Below the pieces are notes generated by a model. The model made no database searches. It was not told the DNA's origin and was given only the letters and a program-made list of their open reading frames with translations. The position numbers and the translations under genes were made by a program. A DNA stretch of 64,000 nt from Arthrobacter sp. 31Y (GTDB lineage: Bacteria > Actinomycetota > Actinomycetes > Actinomycetales > Micrococcaceae), in assembly GCF_000526335.1 (NCBI RefSeq), contig NZ_JAFW01000001.1, positions 2,604,001 to 2,668,000 of the forward strand. Direction: 5' to 3'. This document shows, in pieces, positions 26,551 through 35,228 of this stretch. How positions within the stretch are numbered: the first letter of the stretch is position 1; each line of letters begins with the position of its first letter.

Positions 26551-28083
26551 TCAGCTGGCGTCTGCGGCTTCTGCGGCTTTGTTCTCCCGAACCCGGATGT
26601 TCCGCCGGATCCAGAGGCCAAGGAGCAAGACGGCGCCCACCATGATGGGGGCGGAGAAAAGCAGGATCCCGTGCTCTCCGGAGGGGTCGTACACTTCCGG
26701 GCGGGGCCAGGAAAGGTTGATGACCATCAGGGCGCCATACAGCACGGCCATAATGTTGACCGGCAAGCCCCAACGGCCCAGCGAAAAGAGTCCGGACGGC
26801 ATGGTCTGCCCCACCCGGTCCCAATCGCCCCGGAAACGGCTGAGCAGCTGCGGGACCGTGACCATCAGGTACGCCAGGTACACCATCACGATGCACACGC
26901 TGCAGAGGGTGGTGAAGAGTGCGGAGTTGCCGATGTTGATGGCGAGGATGCCCACAGCCAGGGCTCCGATGGCGATGGAGGGCCACATGGGGGTTCCCCG
27001 CTGCGAGTGGACTTTGGAGAGCAGGGCGGAGGCCGGAAGTTTGCCGTCGCGGGCCATGGAGAACACCAGCCGCGAACCGGCCGTTTGGATGGCCAACGTG
27101 CAGACGAAGATGGCGATTGCCACGTCAACCAGCAGTACTTTGCCCCAGAATGTACCCAGCACGGCCGTCAGGACGTAGGGGAGCCCCTCGGTGGCGAGCC
27201 GGTCGTCGTCGAGACTTGGCGCTGCCATCAGGGCGGCGATGATCATGAGCCCGCCGCCAATACCGGAGATGATCAGTGCTGAAAGGATGGTGCGCGGGGC
27301 CGTTTTGCGGGGGTTCTTGGTCTCCTCCGAGAGTTCGCCGGCGGAGTTGAAGCCCACCATGACGTAGGCGGCCATCAACCCGGACACCAGGAAGGCGCCC
27401 ACTGCGCCAAGGTCCGAGGTTGTGACAACACTGACGTCCGCTACTACTTCCGGGCCGCGCTGCGCGGCTGAAAACAGGGCAAGGATCACCGCGGCAACGC
27501 CCACAATCTCGCAGGTGACGCCGATGGAGTTGACGTGGGACATGAGCTTCACGCCCAGGCAGTTGATCACGGTGGTAATCACCAGGAGTATGGCGCCGAG
27601 GATGACTGCGTTCGCCGCGCCTGTGGGGGACGTCAGAGCGGGGTCGCCGCCAACAACTTGGAAGCCATCCCACAATTGGGGGAGGACCACCTGGAGGGCG
27701 ATGGCTGCTGCGGCAGCAGTGATGACCTGGGCGATGGACATGAACCAGCCGGCGAACCATCCCACCACTTCGCCACCCATGCGGCGCGACCACTGATAGA
27801 CGGCGCCGGACAGCGGGTAACGTGCGGCGAGCTCGGCAAAGTTCAACGCCACGAGGAGTTGGCCCACCAACACCAAGGGCCACGTCCAGAAGAAGGCGGG
27901 ACCGGCGAAGGAGTAGCCGAAGGCGAAGAGTTGGAAGATGGTGGTCAGGATGGAGACGAACGAAAAACCTGCGGCGAACGACGCGTAGCGGCCCAGCTTG
28001 CGGTGCAGGGTGGGCTCGTAGCCAAGGGCTGTCAGGTCTGCATCATCGGTGCGGCTGGCCGCCGTCGAAAGGGTGGAAGTCAT
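26551..28083 (-). CDS. APC-family permease of the urea/guanidine operon
   Basis: 510 residues with about twelve membrane helices and amino acid/polyamine/organocation features: FSFVSILTTIFQLFAFGYSFAGPAFFWTWPLVL in TM1-2, ELAARYPLSGAVYQWSRRMGG, and VMVGFNSAGELSEETKNPRKTAPRTI before TM7. APC permeases of this type head urea-carboxylase loci in many bacteria and probably import the nitrogen substrate. It is 65 bp upstream of the UAAP1 gene and first in the operon. Cytosolic N-terminus. Confidence 0.88.
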   Translation of the reverse strand: MTSTLSTAASRTDDADLTALGYEPTLHRKLGRYASFAAGFSFVSILTTIFQLFAFGYSFAGPAFFWTWPLVLVGQLLVALNFAELAARYPLSGAVYQWSRRMGGEVVGWFAGWFMSIAQVITAAAAAIALQVVLPQLWDGFQVVGGDPALTSPTGAANAVILGAILLVITTVINCLGVKLMSHVNSIGVTCEIVGVAAVILALFSAAQRGPEVVADVSVVTTSDLGAVGAFLVSGLMAAYVMVGFNSAGELSEETKNPRKTAPRTILSALIISGIGGGLMIIAALMAAPSLDDDRLATEGLPYVLTAVLGTFWGKVLLVDVAIAIFVCTLAIQTAGSRLVFSMARDGKLPASALLSKVHSQRGTPMWPSIAIGALAVGILAINIGNSALFTTLCSVCIVMVYLAYLMVTVPQLLSRFRGDWDRVGQTMPSGLFSLGRWGLPVNIMAVLYGALMVINLSWPRPEVYDPSGEHGILLFSAPIMVGAVLLLGLWIRRNIRVRENKAAEAADAS

Positions 28084-28310
28084 CGGTTTCTCCGTGTCTG
28101 GAACGGGATGTGGAACCAGCCCGGAGAGGTTTCTGATGACCCGTCCGGAATATCGGTCACTTGATAGTTTTCCAGCGCGGTGTCCCCGCAGCGTTTCGCC
28201 GATGTAAAGCCTTGGTTACCGCGTATTTCCGGGGTGTAAATGAAATCTCACCATTGCGGGAGCGTGCCGTGAACGGCCTGTTTGTGGGTGCCGCGATGCA
28301 AGAATGAGGG

Positions 28311-29006
28311 GTGACTACAGTCGGACCGGGACGCCCCCGCAAGCAGCAGGCGGTGCGCCCTGGAGCCACCGCCCGTGACGAAATACTGGATGCGGCAGCC
28401 GAGCTTTTTACGGGGCAAGGGTTCGCCAACACCTCCACCCGGGCCATTGCTGACGCCGTGGGAATCCGGCAATCGTCGCTGTACCACCACTTCTCCACCA
28501 AGGACGAGATTCTGGGTGACCTCCTCGGCGGGACGGTGTCCACCAGCCTGGCCTTTGCGCGTGCAGTGCACGGAGAATCCGGTGAAGGCAGGCAGGAACT
28601 GGCCCCCGCGGCACGATTGCACGCGGTGGTCCTTTTTGATGGTTCTCAACTCTGCAGTTCCCGCTGGAACCTCGGGGTTCTCTATCACCTGCCGGAGGCC
28701 AGGGCAGAAGTCTTCCAGCCGTTCATGGCAGCACGGACAGAACTCCGGACCATTTACGGAGAGTTGGGGCAGGAACTGACGGCCGTCTGCGACTCAGGCG
28801 CTGGTCTCGGCGATACTGCCTTCAGATTGGTGGAGTCGCTGATCAACCTCCGCGCGGACGGACTGATCTCTGCAGACTCGGCGTCCACCACGGCAGATAC
28901 AGTGATGATCCTCGCCGGGCTCAAACGGGAGCTTCCTGCGGTGAGGGCCGCCAGTAGCGAGCTCATCAGCCGGTTTGGAGACGTACCCGATCTTATTGCT
29001 GGCTAG
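28311..29006 (+). CDS. TetR-family regulator, probable controller of the urea/guanidine operon
   Basis: 231 residues from a GTG start. Residues 18-65 are the TetR helix-turn-helix (RDEILDAAAELFTGQGFANTSTRAIADAVGIRQSSLYHHFSTKDEIL region). The ligand domain (80-225) is unlike any specific class I recognise. It is divergent from the permease with a 227-bp gap, the usual arrangement for a local repressor. The last 4 bp overlap the end of the zeta toxin gene on the other strand. Confidence 0.85.
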   Translation: MTTVGPGRPRKQQAVRPGATARDEILDAAAELFTGQGFANTSTRAIADAVGIRQSSLYHHFSTKDEILGDLLGGTVSTSLAFARAVHGESGEGRQELAPAARLHAVVLFDGSQLCSSRWNLGVLYHLPEARAEVFQPFMAARTELRTIYGELGQELTAVCDSGAGLGDTAFRLVESLINLRADGLISADSASTTADTVMILAGLKRELPAVRAASSELISRFGDVPDLIAG

Positions 29007-29911
29007 GCCCTTCTATATGCGGCGTCCAGAGGCGCCGGAGCGTCTCCCTCTCGGACCCCGTTTCGAGCGACGTAGATGCTTCGTTCATCACTGCTGCCCG
29101 TCCTGTCATAGACGTACAGCGTCACTTCATCAAAGAGGTCTGCCAGCGGGTCGTTAAAGAACGCAACGGCGTTGGCGTTGCACGTGCTGGCTGTCGTTGC
29201 ACCGGTGACGTAGAGGCCGTCGATCGCCTCGGGCGGCGTGAATCTTCCGCCAAGGAGCGAACCTGTGCCATCAAACGCCCTTTCGCGTCCACCCCACCAA
29301 CGCTCGCTAGCCTGTGTCTTGGCGGTCTCACGGCTCACTTCTACATCTACGACGGTGAGATAGCTGTAGTCGCCGGACAGCAGCCATTGAAGGTAGCGGT
29401 CTTTGAGTTTTGGCCAAGAGAATGTTCCCTCAATCGCGACGTTCACGCCGTCTTCAATTGATCGCCGCAAAATCGCATTCGCTAGATCCGCAGATTCCGT
29501 GTGGACGAGCGAAGCCAGCTCATTCGGCAACAGGGTGCGCCCGTCCTCGAGCTGCAATTGAAGGAGATCATCAAAAATGCCATCGGCGCATGCTTTTTCA
29601 AGGAGTCTCTCCTTGATTTCGTCGGGGTCGATGACTCGATATCCTGTGAGCCCGAGTTTCGCCACCTCAGTAGATTTCCCGGCTCCGGGAGGACCAGCCG
29701 TGATGAGAGCCGCAGACCCGTCCTTTCCGAGGTCTGCGGCATCCGCTGTGTATTTCTCTAACAACTCCCTGTGGAAATTTCGGCGGGGTCTATCTGTTGC
29801 CCCGTAAAGGGAGGCTGTTGAGCGATTCGAGTCCTTATGTAGTAAGGACCCAGGCTGTGTCAGACGTATCAACTCGCGCTCGGTGCGCAACCGCGCGTCC
29901 ATTGCCGTCAT
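29003..29911 (-). CDS. Zeta-type toxin (P-loop kinase)
   Basis: 302 residues starting at the ATG at 29911, which follows AAGGGG inside the end of the antitoxin gene. Features: Walker A ITAGPPGAGKST near residue 75, the catalytic-type Asp in DPDEIKERLLEKA, VAIEGTFSW and the RxxxR-like ERWWGGRERAFDG stretch. Zeta toxins phosphorylate UDP-N-acetylamino sugars and block cell-wall synthesis. It has an HTH protein rather than an epsilon subunit upstream, with about 77 bp overlap, marking a two-gene toxin-antitoxin module. It could instead be a harmless AAA_33-type kinase. Confidence 0.78.
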   Translation of the reverse strand: MTAMDARLRTERELIRLTQPGSLLHKDSNRSTASLYGATDRPRRNFHRELLEKYTADAADLGKDGSAALITAGPPGAGKSTEVAKLGLTGYRVIDPDEIKERLLEKACADGIFDDLLQLQLEDGRTLLPNELASLVHTESADLANAILRRSIEDGVNVAIEGTFSWPKLKDRYLQWLLSGDYSYLTVVDVEVSRETAKTQASERWWGGRERAFDGTGSLLGGRFTPPEAIDGLYVTGATTASTCNANAVAFFNDPLADLFDEVTLYVYDRTGSSDERSIYVARNGVREGDAPAPLDAAYRRA

Positions 29912-30362
29912 CCAGGTCCCCCTTGGTGGTGCCCGCGAAGGACTTGCGAACATGCTCCAAGAGGTAGTCGAAGTCGTCATCACTCAGCAAGCCTCTGTGA
30001 AGCGCATCTGTGACTTGTTCCCAAGAGCCTGAGGTTCGAACGCTGAGCGGATTTTCCGGCTCTGCATCCTGCGCGAAACTGTAGTTCCAGCTTACAAGCT
30101 CGGTAAGCATCGACGTGTGATCCAGCTGACCAGCAGCGTGCCTTAAGATCACCTCACGCGGCGACCTCGCGACCGCGCCGGGAACTGCTTCAATGCGGCG
30201 CAGGATTCTGGAAACTTCTGCCTGCGAAATCCCGGCATCATTGGCTATTGCCGTCTGGGAGGCGCCGTCCTTGTGCGCTGACATCACCGCGCGTATGTGA
30301 TCCAAGCGCGCCAGTTCCTTCTGCGCGTAGGCGATCTGAAGAGGCCTTAGGGTCGTCGGCAT
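29835..30362 (-). CDS. HTH-containing antitoxin partner of the zeta toxin
   Basis: 175 residues from an ATG with GGAAGGAG upstream. A helix-turn-helix spans about residues 35-60 (DGASQTAIANDAGISQAEVSRILRRI). The C-terminal half is acidic (DDDFDYLLEHVRKSF) and may mask the toxin. Similar HTH proteins precede zeta-like kinases in many actinobacterial genomes. It probably binds its own promoter. Pairing is supported by the overlap and order antitoxin-then-toxin. Confidence 0.75.
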   Translation of the reverse strand: MPTTLRPLQIAYAQKELARLDHIRAVMSAHKDGASQTAIANDAGISQAEVSRILRRIEAVPGAVARSPREVILRHAAGQLDHTSMLTELVSWNYSFAQDAEPENPLSVRTSGSWEQVTDALHRGLLSDDDFDYLLEHVRKSFAGTTKGDLDDGNGRAVAHRARVDTSDTAWVLTT

Positions 30363-30497
30363 GATTGGGTTTCTCCTTCCGCCGAAGGCTATACCAAATG
30401 TATAGCTGTAGTTCAGTCTTGTCCCACGGCCGCGCACTGTCAACACGAGCTACGTCACTTTGCGGTAGGTAGGGCGGCAAACTTCCAGGAAGAGCGC

Positions 30498-31121
30498 CTA
30501 GTAGTCCACCTGGCGCTTCAGCTTGTTCCCCAGCCACAGCATCGCCAGGCTCACCACCAGGAAGCCGACGGAAATAGCGAGGGCAAACACCACCACGCCG
30601 CCCCAACCGCCGGCCCGGGCCGGGTCAATGAACCAGTACGGGTACCAGTTGACGAAGGCACCGCGGATCAGGCTGTAGACCAGGTAACCGACGGGGTAGA
30701 GCAGCCAATACCAGATGTGCTTGGGGCGCAGGGTGGCCCGGGGCGGTTGGAACAGCCAGTCAGCCACCATCACCACGGGGATCAGGTAGTGGACCACGAA
30801 GTTGACCCACGGAAGCAGCGAACCCAGGTCCTCGCCGGCCAGCAGGGCGCCAAACACGAGCCCCACCACGGCCATGGCGATGGTGGCCGTGCCACGGGTG
30901 ACGTCATCAATCTCGCTGGGACGCTTCCGAATCAGCACCCGGTAGCCGCTGATGAGGAGCACCAACGCCGCGAAAATATTGGACAAGTTGGTGAAGTAGC
31001 TGAAGAAGTTCCACAGGTCATAGCCAAGGCCTAGATGAACTGTCAGCTGTGTTCCCACCGCCACCAAGGTCAAAAGGCCAAAGAAAAAGCGTCCCCCGAT
31101 AAGCACATTCCGTTTGGTCAT
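30498..31121 (-). CDS. Pr6Pr-family membrane protein
   Basis: 207 residues with six hydrophobic segments; FFSYFTNLSNIFAALVLLISG and VHYLIPVVMVADWLF match the Pr6Pr (FAR-17a/AIG1-like) family, where conserved Thr and His residues in human relatives hydrolyse fatty-acid esters of hydroxy fatty acids. Here the Thr (YFTNLSN) and His (NFVVHYL) are both present. Activity in bacteria is not established. It precedes no obvious operon partner; radA is upstream in the same direction. Confidence 0.8.
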   Translation of the reverse strand: MTKRNVLIGGRFFFGLLTLVAVGTQLTVHLGLGYDLWNFFSYFTNLSNIFAALVLLISGYRVLIRKRPSEIDDVTRGTATIAMAVVGLVFGALLAGEDLGSLLPWVNFVVHYLIPVVMVADWLFQPPRATLRPKHIWYWLLYPVGYLVYSLIRGAFVNWYPYWFIDPARAGGWGGVVVFALAISVGFLVVSLAMLWLGNKLKRQVDY

Positions 31122-31175
31122 GGGCCAATCTTTGCCGAACCTGCACCTGAGAGCGCCCTCGACACCCCGTAAGGG

Positions 31176-32549
31176 TTAAGTGATCAGCAGTTCAAGTGCC
31201 TCAGCCAGATGGCCCACCTCGCGCACCGAGAAACCGTCCGGGATAACACCGGCACCCGCCGGACTGGCCGGAACAATGGCGTGCGTGAAGCCGAGACGGT
31301 GAGCTTCCTGGATGCGCTGGTTGATCCCGGGAACCGGACGGACCTCTCCTGCCAAGCCCACCTCACCGAACGCGATGAGGCGTTGGGGGAGTGCCTTGCG
31401 GGATTTTGCCGACGCTACGGCCAGCGCGACTGCCAGGTCCGTGGCCGGTTCCGTCAGCTTCACGCCGCCCACGGTTGCCACGTAGGAGTCGTCCTTGTGA
31501 AGCATGCAGCCGGCCCTTTGTTGCAGGACCGCCAGCAGCATGGCAACCCTGGAGCTTTCCAGCCCGCTGGTGGCACGGCGGGGCTGCGAATTGGCGCTCT
31601 CGGCAAGAAGGGACTGAACCTCTGCCAGCAGCGGCCTGCGACCCTCCATGGTTACCGTGATGCACGTGCCCGAAACGGGCTCACGGGTCCGTGAAACAAA
31701 CAAACCGCTGGGATCCGCCAAGCCCTCAATACCTGCCTCATTAAGATCAAAGCATCCGACGTCGTCCGTGGCGCCGTACCGGTTCTTGACGGCCCTCAGC
31801 AACCGCAGGCGGGAGTGGCGCTCGCCTTCGAACTGGCACACAACATCCACCAGGTGTTCCAGCAGGCGGGGCCCGGCGATGGTGCCTTCCTTGGTCACGT
31901 GGCCCACCAGCAGCGTGGTCATGTTGCGTCTCTTGGCCGCAGAGATGATGGAGGCGGCTACCTCACGCACTTGGGACACCCCTCCGGCGCTGCCTTCGAC
32001 GTCGGCACTGCTGAGGGTCTGCACGGAGTCCACAATCAGCAGTTTGGGCTCAAGCTTCTCCACTTGGCCCAGCGCCTGCCCGAGGTCGGTTTCGGCGGAC
32101 AGATAAAGAGTATGGGCGACGGCATCGATTCGCTCCGCGCGCAGCTTCACTTGCGCCGCGGACTCCTCGCCCGTGATGTACAGGACGTCCTGCCCTGTGC
32201 GGGCGAACTTGGCGGCGACGTCCAGCAGGAGCGTGGACTTCCCGACGCCGGGTTCCCCAGCCAGCAGGATGACGGCACCGGGGACGAGCCCTCCTCCGAG
32301 GACACGGTCGAGTTCGTCCACGCCCGTGGGCAGGAAGGCCGCCGTGCTCCCATCCACCTCAGCGATACGGCGGGCCGGCTCCAAAACCGTGGTGGCCGCC
32401 GTCGTACGCGCTACCGTGGCGCCGTACTCCTCAACGGTTCCCCACGCCTGGCATTCACCGCACCGGCCCACCCACTTGATGGCAGTCCAGCCGCATTCGG
32501 CGCACTTATAGGCGGGTGTTTTGGATGCGCGGGACGTCTTGGAAGCCAT
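31176..32549 (-). CDS. radA: DNA repair protein RadA
   Basis: 457 residues, full length. N-terminal C4 zinc finger (YKCAECGWTAIKWVGRCGECQAWG), RecA-like ATPase core with Walker A GEPGVGKSTLL and Walker B LLIVDSVQ, the RadA motif here KNRYG instead of the usual KNRFG, then a C-terminal Lon-protease-like domain (residues 290-450). It promotes branch migration during recombination and, in other species, interacts with DisA. It shares strand with disA and mutY but is separated by accessory genes. Confidence 0.95.
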   Translation of the reverse strand: MASKTSRASKTPAYKCAECGWTAIKWVGRCGECQAWGTVEEYGATVARTTAATTVLEPARRIAEVDGSTAAFLPTGVDELDRVLGGGLVPGAVILLAGEPGVGKSTLLLDVAAKFARTGQDVLYITGEESAAQVKLRAERIDAVAHTLYLSAETDLGQALGQVEKLEPKLLIVDSVQTLSSADVEGSAGGVSQVREVAASIISAAKRRNMTTLLVGHVTKEGTIAGPRLLEHLVDVVCQFEGERHSRLRLLRAVKNRYGATDDVGCFDLNEAGIEGLADPSGLFVSRTREPVSGTCITVTMEGRRPLLAEVQSLLAESANSQPRRATSGLESSRVAMLLAVLQQRAGCMLHKDDSYVATVGGVKLTEPATDLAVALAVASAKSRKALPQRLIAFGEVGLAGEVRPVPGINQRIQEAHRLGFTHAIVPASPAGAGVIPDGFSVREVGHLAEALELLIT

Positions 32550-32604
32550 GGTTTCAAGAGTAGTGGCGGGGACCGACAGTATTAGCCGCTGCAGCGATTA
32601 GCCG

Positions 32605-33732
32605 CTACAGCGCCGGAAGCACCGCGCGGGCTTCCTCCGGCTCCATCCCGCTCGCCTCCAAAAGGTCCACCATAAGTGGCCGGAACAACATCACCACGGT
32701 CTCGCCCTCGAGCCGTTGCACGTCCAGCATCTTGGGGTGCAGGCGCGCAGCGATATCGGAGAGCTCATTCCGGGCCCGGCGCAGATGCACGCGTCGTGTC
32801 CCTTCGCTCTGCTCCGACAATCCAACGGTCATCTCATCGATTGCTGCGGCGGTCTCTTGCAGGACCTCGGCGATGCTGTCGATCGCTTCGTCGGACAACG
32901 CAGCATGGTTGATGGCGCTGGTGAGCCGCCGGGCAAACACCCGGCTGTTGCGGAGCGCAAGATCGATGTACTCCAGGGAATGCTCCAAGCCGGCGAGTTC
33001 GTCGCGGTGCCTGCGATGTGCCGGTGCCAAGGTGGCAACTTCGCCGGAGGCCCGCAGAGTCTGCCGCATCCGATCCACCAATGGCTGACAGTTGCGGCCC
33101 CGGATCAGGGCGTGCCAAGCCGTGGTGGAGTCGCTGTCAATCAAGGCCTTGGCGCACTCACGCAGCACTTCCGCGAGCTCATAAAGGATCTTCTGCACGT
33201 CCTTCCGGGGCTCCCGCCGAGGATCCTTCGGCACCAGGATGGTCACCAGCAGCGCGAACACCCCACCAATCACGGCATCGAGGCTGCGCGTAAAAGGCCC
33301 GCCGGCCGGCGCAGGCAGCAGCACCACCAGCAGGGACTGCAACCCCAATTGTGTGGTGAAGATGGTGCCGCTATCCAAGAACCTGGCCAGCAGGATGGAG
33401 AAGAGAAGCACGATGGCGGCCTGCCAGATCCCCGCTCCCAGCCAGTGAAGCAGCAGGTCACCAACAACGATTCCCAGGGTGCAGCCCAGACCCACCTCTA
33501 TCACGCGACGCAGGCGCGGATCGCGGGAGAAGCCCAGGGCAATCAAGGAAGAAGTAGCCGCGAAAAGTGGCCCCTGATGGCCCAGCACGTATTCAGCGAA
33601 AGCGTAGGCGCCAACGGCGCACACGGTCATCTGAATGGCCGGCGTCAACGAATTCCGGCTGCGGACCAGGCCCGTCCGGACTCTGGCGCGCAGGAACCGC
33701 TTGCTTGCAGAAAATCCCTTTACGGCAGCCAT
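32605..33732 (-). CDS. FUSC-family membrane protein (aromatic acid exporter-like)
   Basis: About 375 residues from the ATG at 33732. N-terminal half has six hydrophobic segments (TPAIQMTVCAVGAYAFAEYVLG, FSILLARFLDSGTIFTTQLGLQSLLVVLLP); the motif VPKDPRREPRKDV marks the exit to a long helical cytoplasmic half (residues 180-360). This is the FUSC/YccS-type layout. A longer reading to 33831 would run through the phosphate box and is less likely. Role in efflux of aromatic acids is a family-based guess. Confidence 0.78.
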   Translation of the reverse strand: MAAVKGFSASKRFLRARVRTGLVRSRNSLTPAIQMTVCAVGAYAFAEYVLGHQGPLFAATSSLIALGFSRDPRLRRVIEVGLGCTLGIVVGDLLLHWLGAGIWQAAIVLLFSILLARFLDSGTIFTTQLGLQSLLVVLLPAPAGGPFTRSLDAVIGGVFALLVTILVPKDPRREPRKDVQKILYELAEVLRECAKALIDSDSTTAWHALIRGRNCQPLVDRMRQTLRASGEVATLAPAHRRHRDELAGLEHSLEYIDLALRNSRVFARRLTSAINHAALSDEAIDSIAEVLQETAAAIDEMTVGLSEQSEGTRRVHLRRARNELSDIAARLHPKMLDVQRLEGETVVMLFRPLMVDLLEASGMEPEEARAVLPAL

Positions 33733-33825
33733 GCCTTCCAGTCTATTTGCCCAAGCCCCCTCAACTACCGCAAGCCAGGAGCCCCTCAAGGTGGCGCGCG
33801 CCACATAACCCAATGGTCCGCCGTC

Positions 33826-33847
33826 GTTCATCTTCCGTTCACCTTGT
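33826..33847 (+). promoter_or_regulatory. PHO box upstream of pstS
   Basis: GTTCATCTTCC and GTTCACCTTGT are two adjacent 11-base direct repeats with GTTCA[TC]CTT in phase. This fits the actinobacterial PhoP box of paired 11-nt units starting GTTCAYYY. It lies about 124 bp before the pstS start, so phosphate starvation should induce the operon. Confidence 0.65.
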
Positions 33848-33970
33848 ACCGCAGATCCCGTTACCTGCGCTCCTTACCTTCAGTAAAGGAACAAATTTGG
33901 TCCACAGCTCGCGCACGCCGAAATCTCCGTTCGGCCCGCATCGAAGAATCCCTGGAAGGGGCACATCCAA

Positions 33971-35092
33971 GTGAAGGCAACTCACTTCGGCCGCAACGCG
34001 GCAATCGCGGTCATCGCAGCCGGCGCTCTCGCGCTCACTGCTTGCGGTTCAGACAACGCAACGGGCACCACTGGCGGCACCCAGTCGGCAGCCTCCGGCA
34101 CCAAGGTCACAGGCACCCTGACCGGCATCGGCGCTTCCTCCACCGGCGCAGCCATGGACGCTTGGAAGGCTGGCTTCTCCGCCGCTAACTCCGGTGCAAC
34201 TGTTCAGTACTCCCCGGACGGTTCCGGCGCAGGCCGCAAGGCCATCATCGACGGCTCGGCGCAGTTCGCCGGCTCCGACGCCTACCTGAAGGACGAGGAG
34301 CTCGAGAGCTCCAAGGCCAAGTGCGGTCCCGACGGCGCCATCAACATCCCGGTGTATATCTCCCCGATCGCTGTAGCCTTCAACGTTCCCGGCGTCACGG
34401 ACCTGAAGCTCGACGCCGTGACCGTCGCCAAGATCTTCCGCGGCGAAATCGCCAACTGGAACGATCCCGCAATTGCCGCCCTCAACGAAGGCGTCAGCCT
34501 CCCGGACCTCAAGGTCACCCCGGTGAACCGCTCCGATGACTCGGGCACCACCACCAACTTCACCGACTACTTGGCATCTGCTGCACCCGAGGTCTGGACG
34601 GACAAGTCCGCAGGCATCTGGCCCGCAACCCTGGCCGGCGAGAACGCCAAGGGCACCTCCGGTGTGGTCAAGACCGTCACCGACACCCCGGGCGCCGTGA
34701 CCTACGCCGATGACTCCGCCGTCTCCGGCAAGCTGGGCACCGCCTCCATCAAGGTGGGCGACGAGTTCGTCAAGATCTCCGCAGAAGCCGCTGCCAAGGC
34801 TGTGGAAGCAGGCAAGCCCGTTGACGGCCGCGCCGCCAACGACGTCGCCATCAAGCTGGACCGCAAGACCACCGCATCGGGCGCCTACCCCGTAGTCCTC
34901 GTCTCGTACCACGTTGTGTGCACCACCTACGAGACCAAGGAAGTTGCTGACCTGGTCAAGGGCTTCGAAACTTACGTCGTTTCCGACGAAGGACAGAAGA
35001 CCGCAGCTGACGCCGCGAAGTCCGCACCGCTCTCCAAGACGCTGCAGGACAAGGCCAAGGCCGCTATCGAAACCATCAAGGCCAAGGCCTAA
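33971..35092 (+). CDS. pstS: Phosphate ABC transporter, substrate-binding lipoprotein
   Basis: 373 residues, signal peptide with lipobox LTAC. PstS landmarks: GTLTGIGASSTGAAMDAWKAGF, YSPDGSGAGRKAIIDGSAQFAGSDAYL, IFRGEIANWNDPAI and the ligand segment NRSDDSGTTTNFTDYL. It binds phosphate outside the membrane and hands it to PstCA. First gene of pstSCAB. A strong hairpin follows before pstC, consistent with higher expression of the binding protein. Confidence 0.96.
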   Translation: MKATHFGRNAAIAVIAAGALALTACGSDNATGTTGGTQSAASGTKVTGTLTGIGASSTGAAMDAWKAGFSAANSGATVQYSPDGSGAGRKAIIDGSAQFAGSDAYLKDEELESSKAKCGPDGAINIPVYISPIAVAFNVPGVTDLKLDAVTVAKIFRGEIANWNDPAIAALNEGVSLPDLKVTPVNRSDDSGTTTNFTDYLASAAPEVWTDKSAGIWPATLAGENAKGTSGVVKTVTDTPGAVTYADDSAVSGKLGTASIKVGDEFVKISAEAAAKAVEAGKPVDGRAANDVAIKLDRKTTASGAYPVVLVSYHVVCTTYETKEVADLVKGFETYVVSDEGQKTAADAAKSAPLSKTLQDKAKAAIETIKAKA

Positions 35093-35129
35093 GGTTTCCT
35101 GCGGGTTTTCTGAACCCAGCTGAACACTG

Positions 35130-35186
35130 AAGTTCCCTGTCCCGCGCCGAGTGGCCGCAGAGCCGCTGGAGCGGGGCAGGGAACTT
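35130..35186 (+). promoter_or_regulatory. Intercistronic hairpin between pstS and pstC
   Basis: AAGTTCCCTGTCCCGC pairs with GCGGGGCAGGGAACTT (16 bp, one G-T pair) around a 25-base GC-rich loop. It lies within the operon, not after it, so it may act as an attenuator or protect the upstream pstS message from 3' decay. Confidence 0.6.
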
Positions 35187-35228
35187 AGCCATGTAAGACC
35201 AGTTCACTCCAGACTGAAGGAACGTGAA

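Noticed and set aside
28084..28310. Guanidine riboswitch (ykkC-type) ahead of the permease operon
   Set aside because: I looked on the minus strand for guanidine-I, -II and -III consensus segments. A CCGGACGGG stretch is present but the rest of the conserved sequence and pairings are missing. A divergent TetR gene explains regulation better.
33732..33831. Longer N-terminus for the FUSC-family protein
   Set aside because: It would extend through the PHO-box region and adds a leader unlike the membrane-protein start; the ATG at 33732 is preferred.
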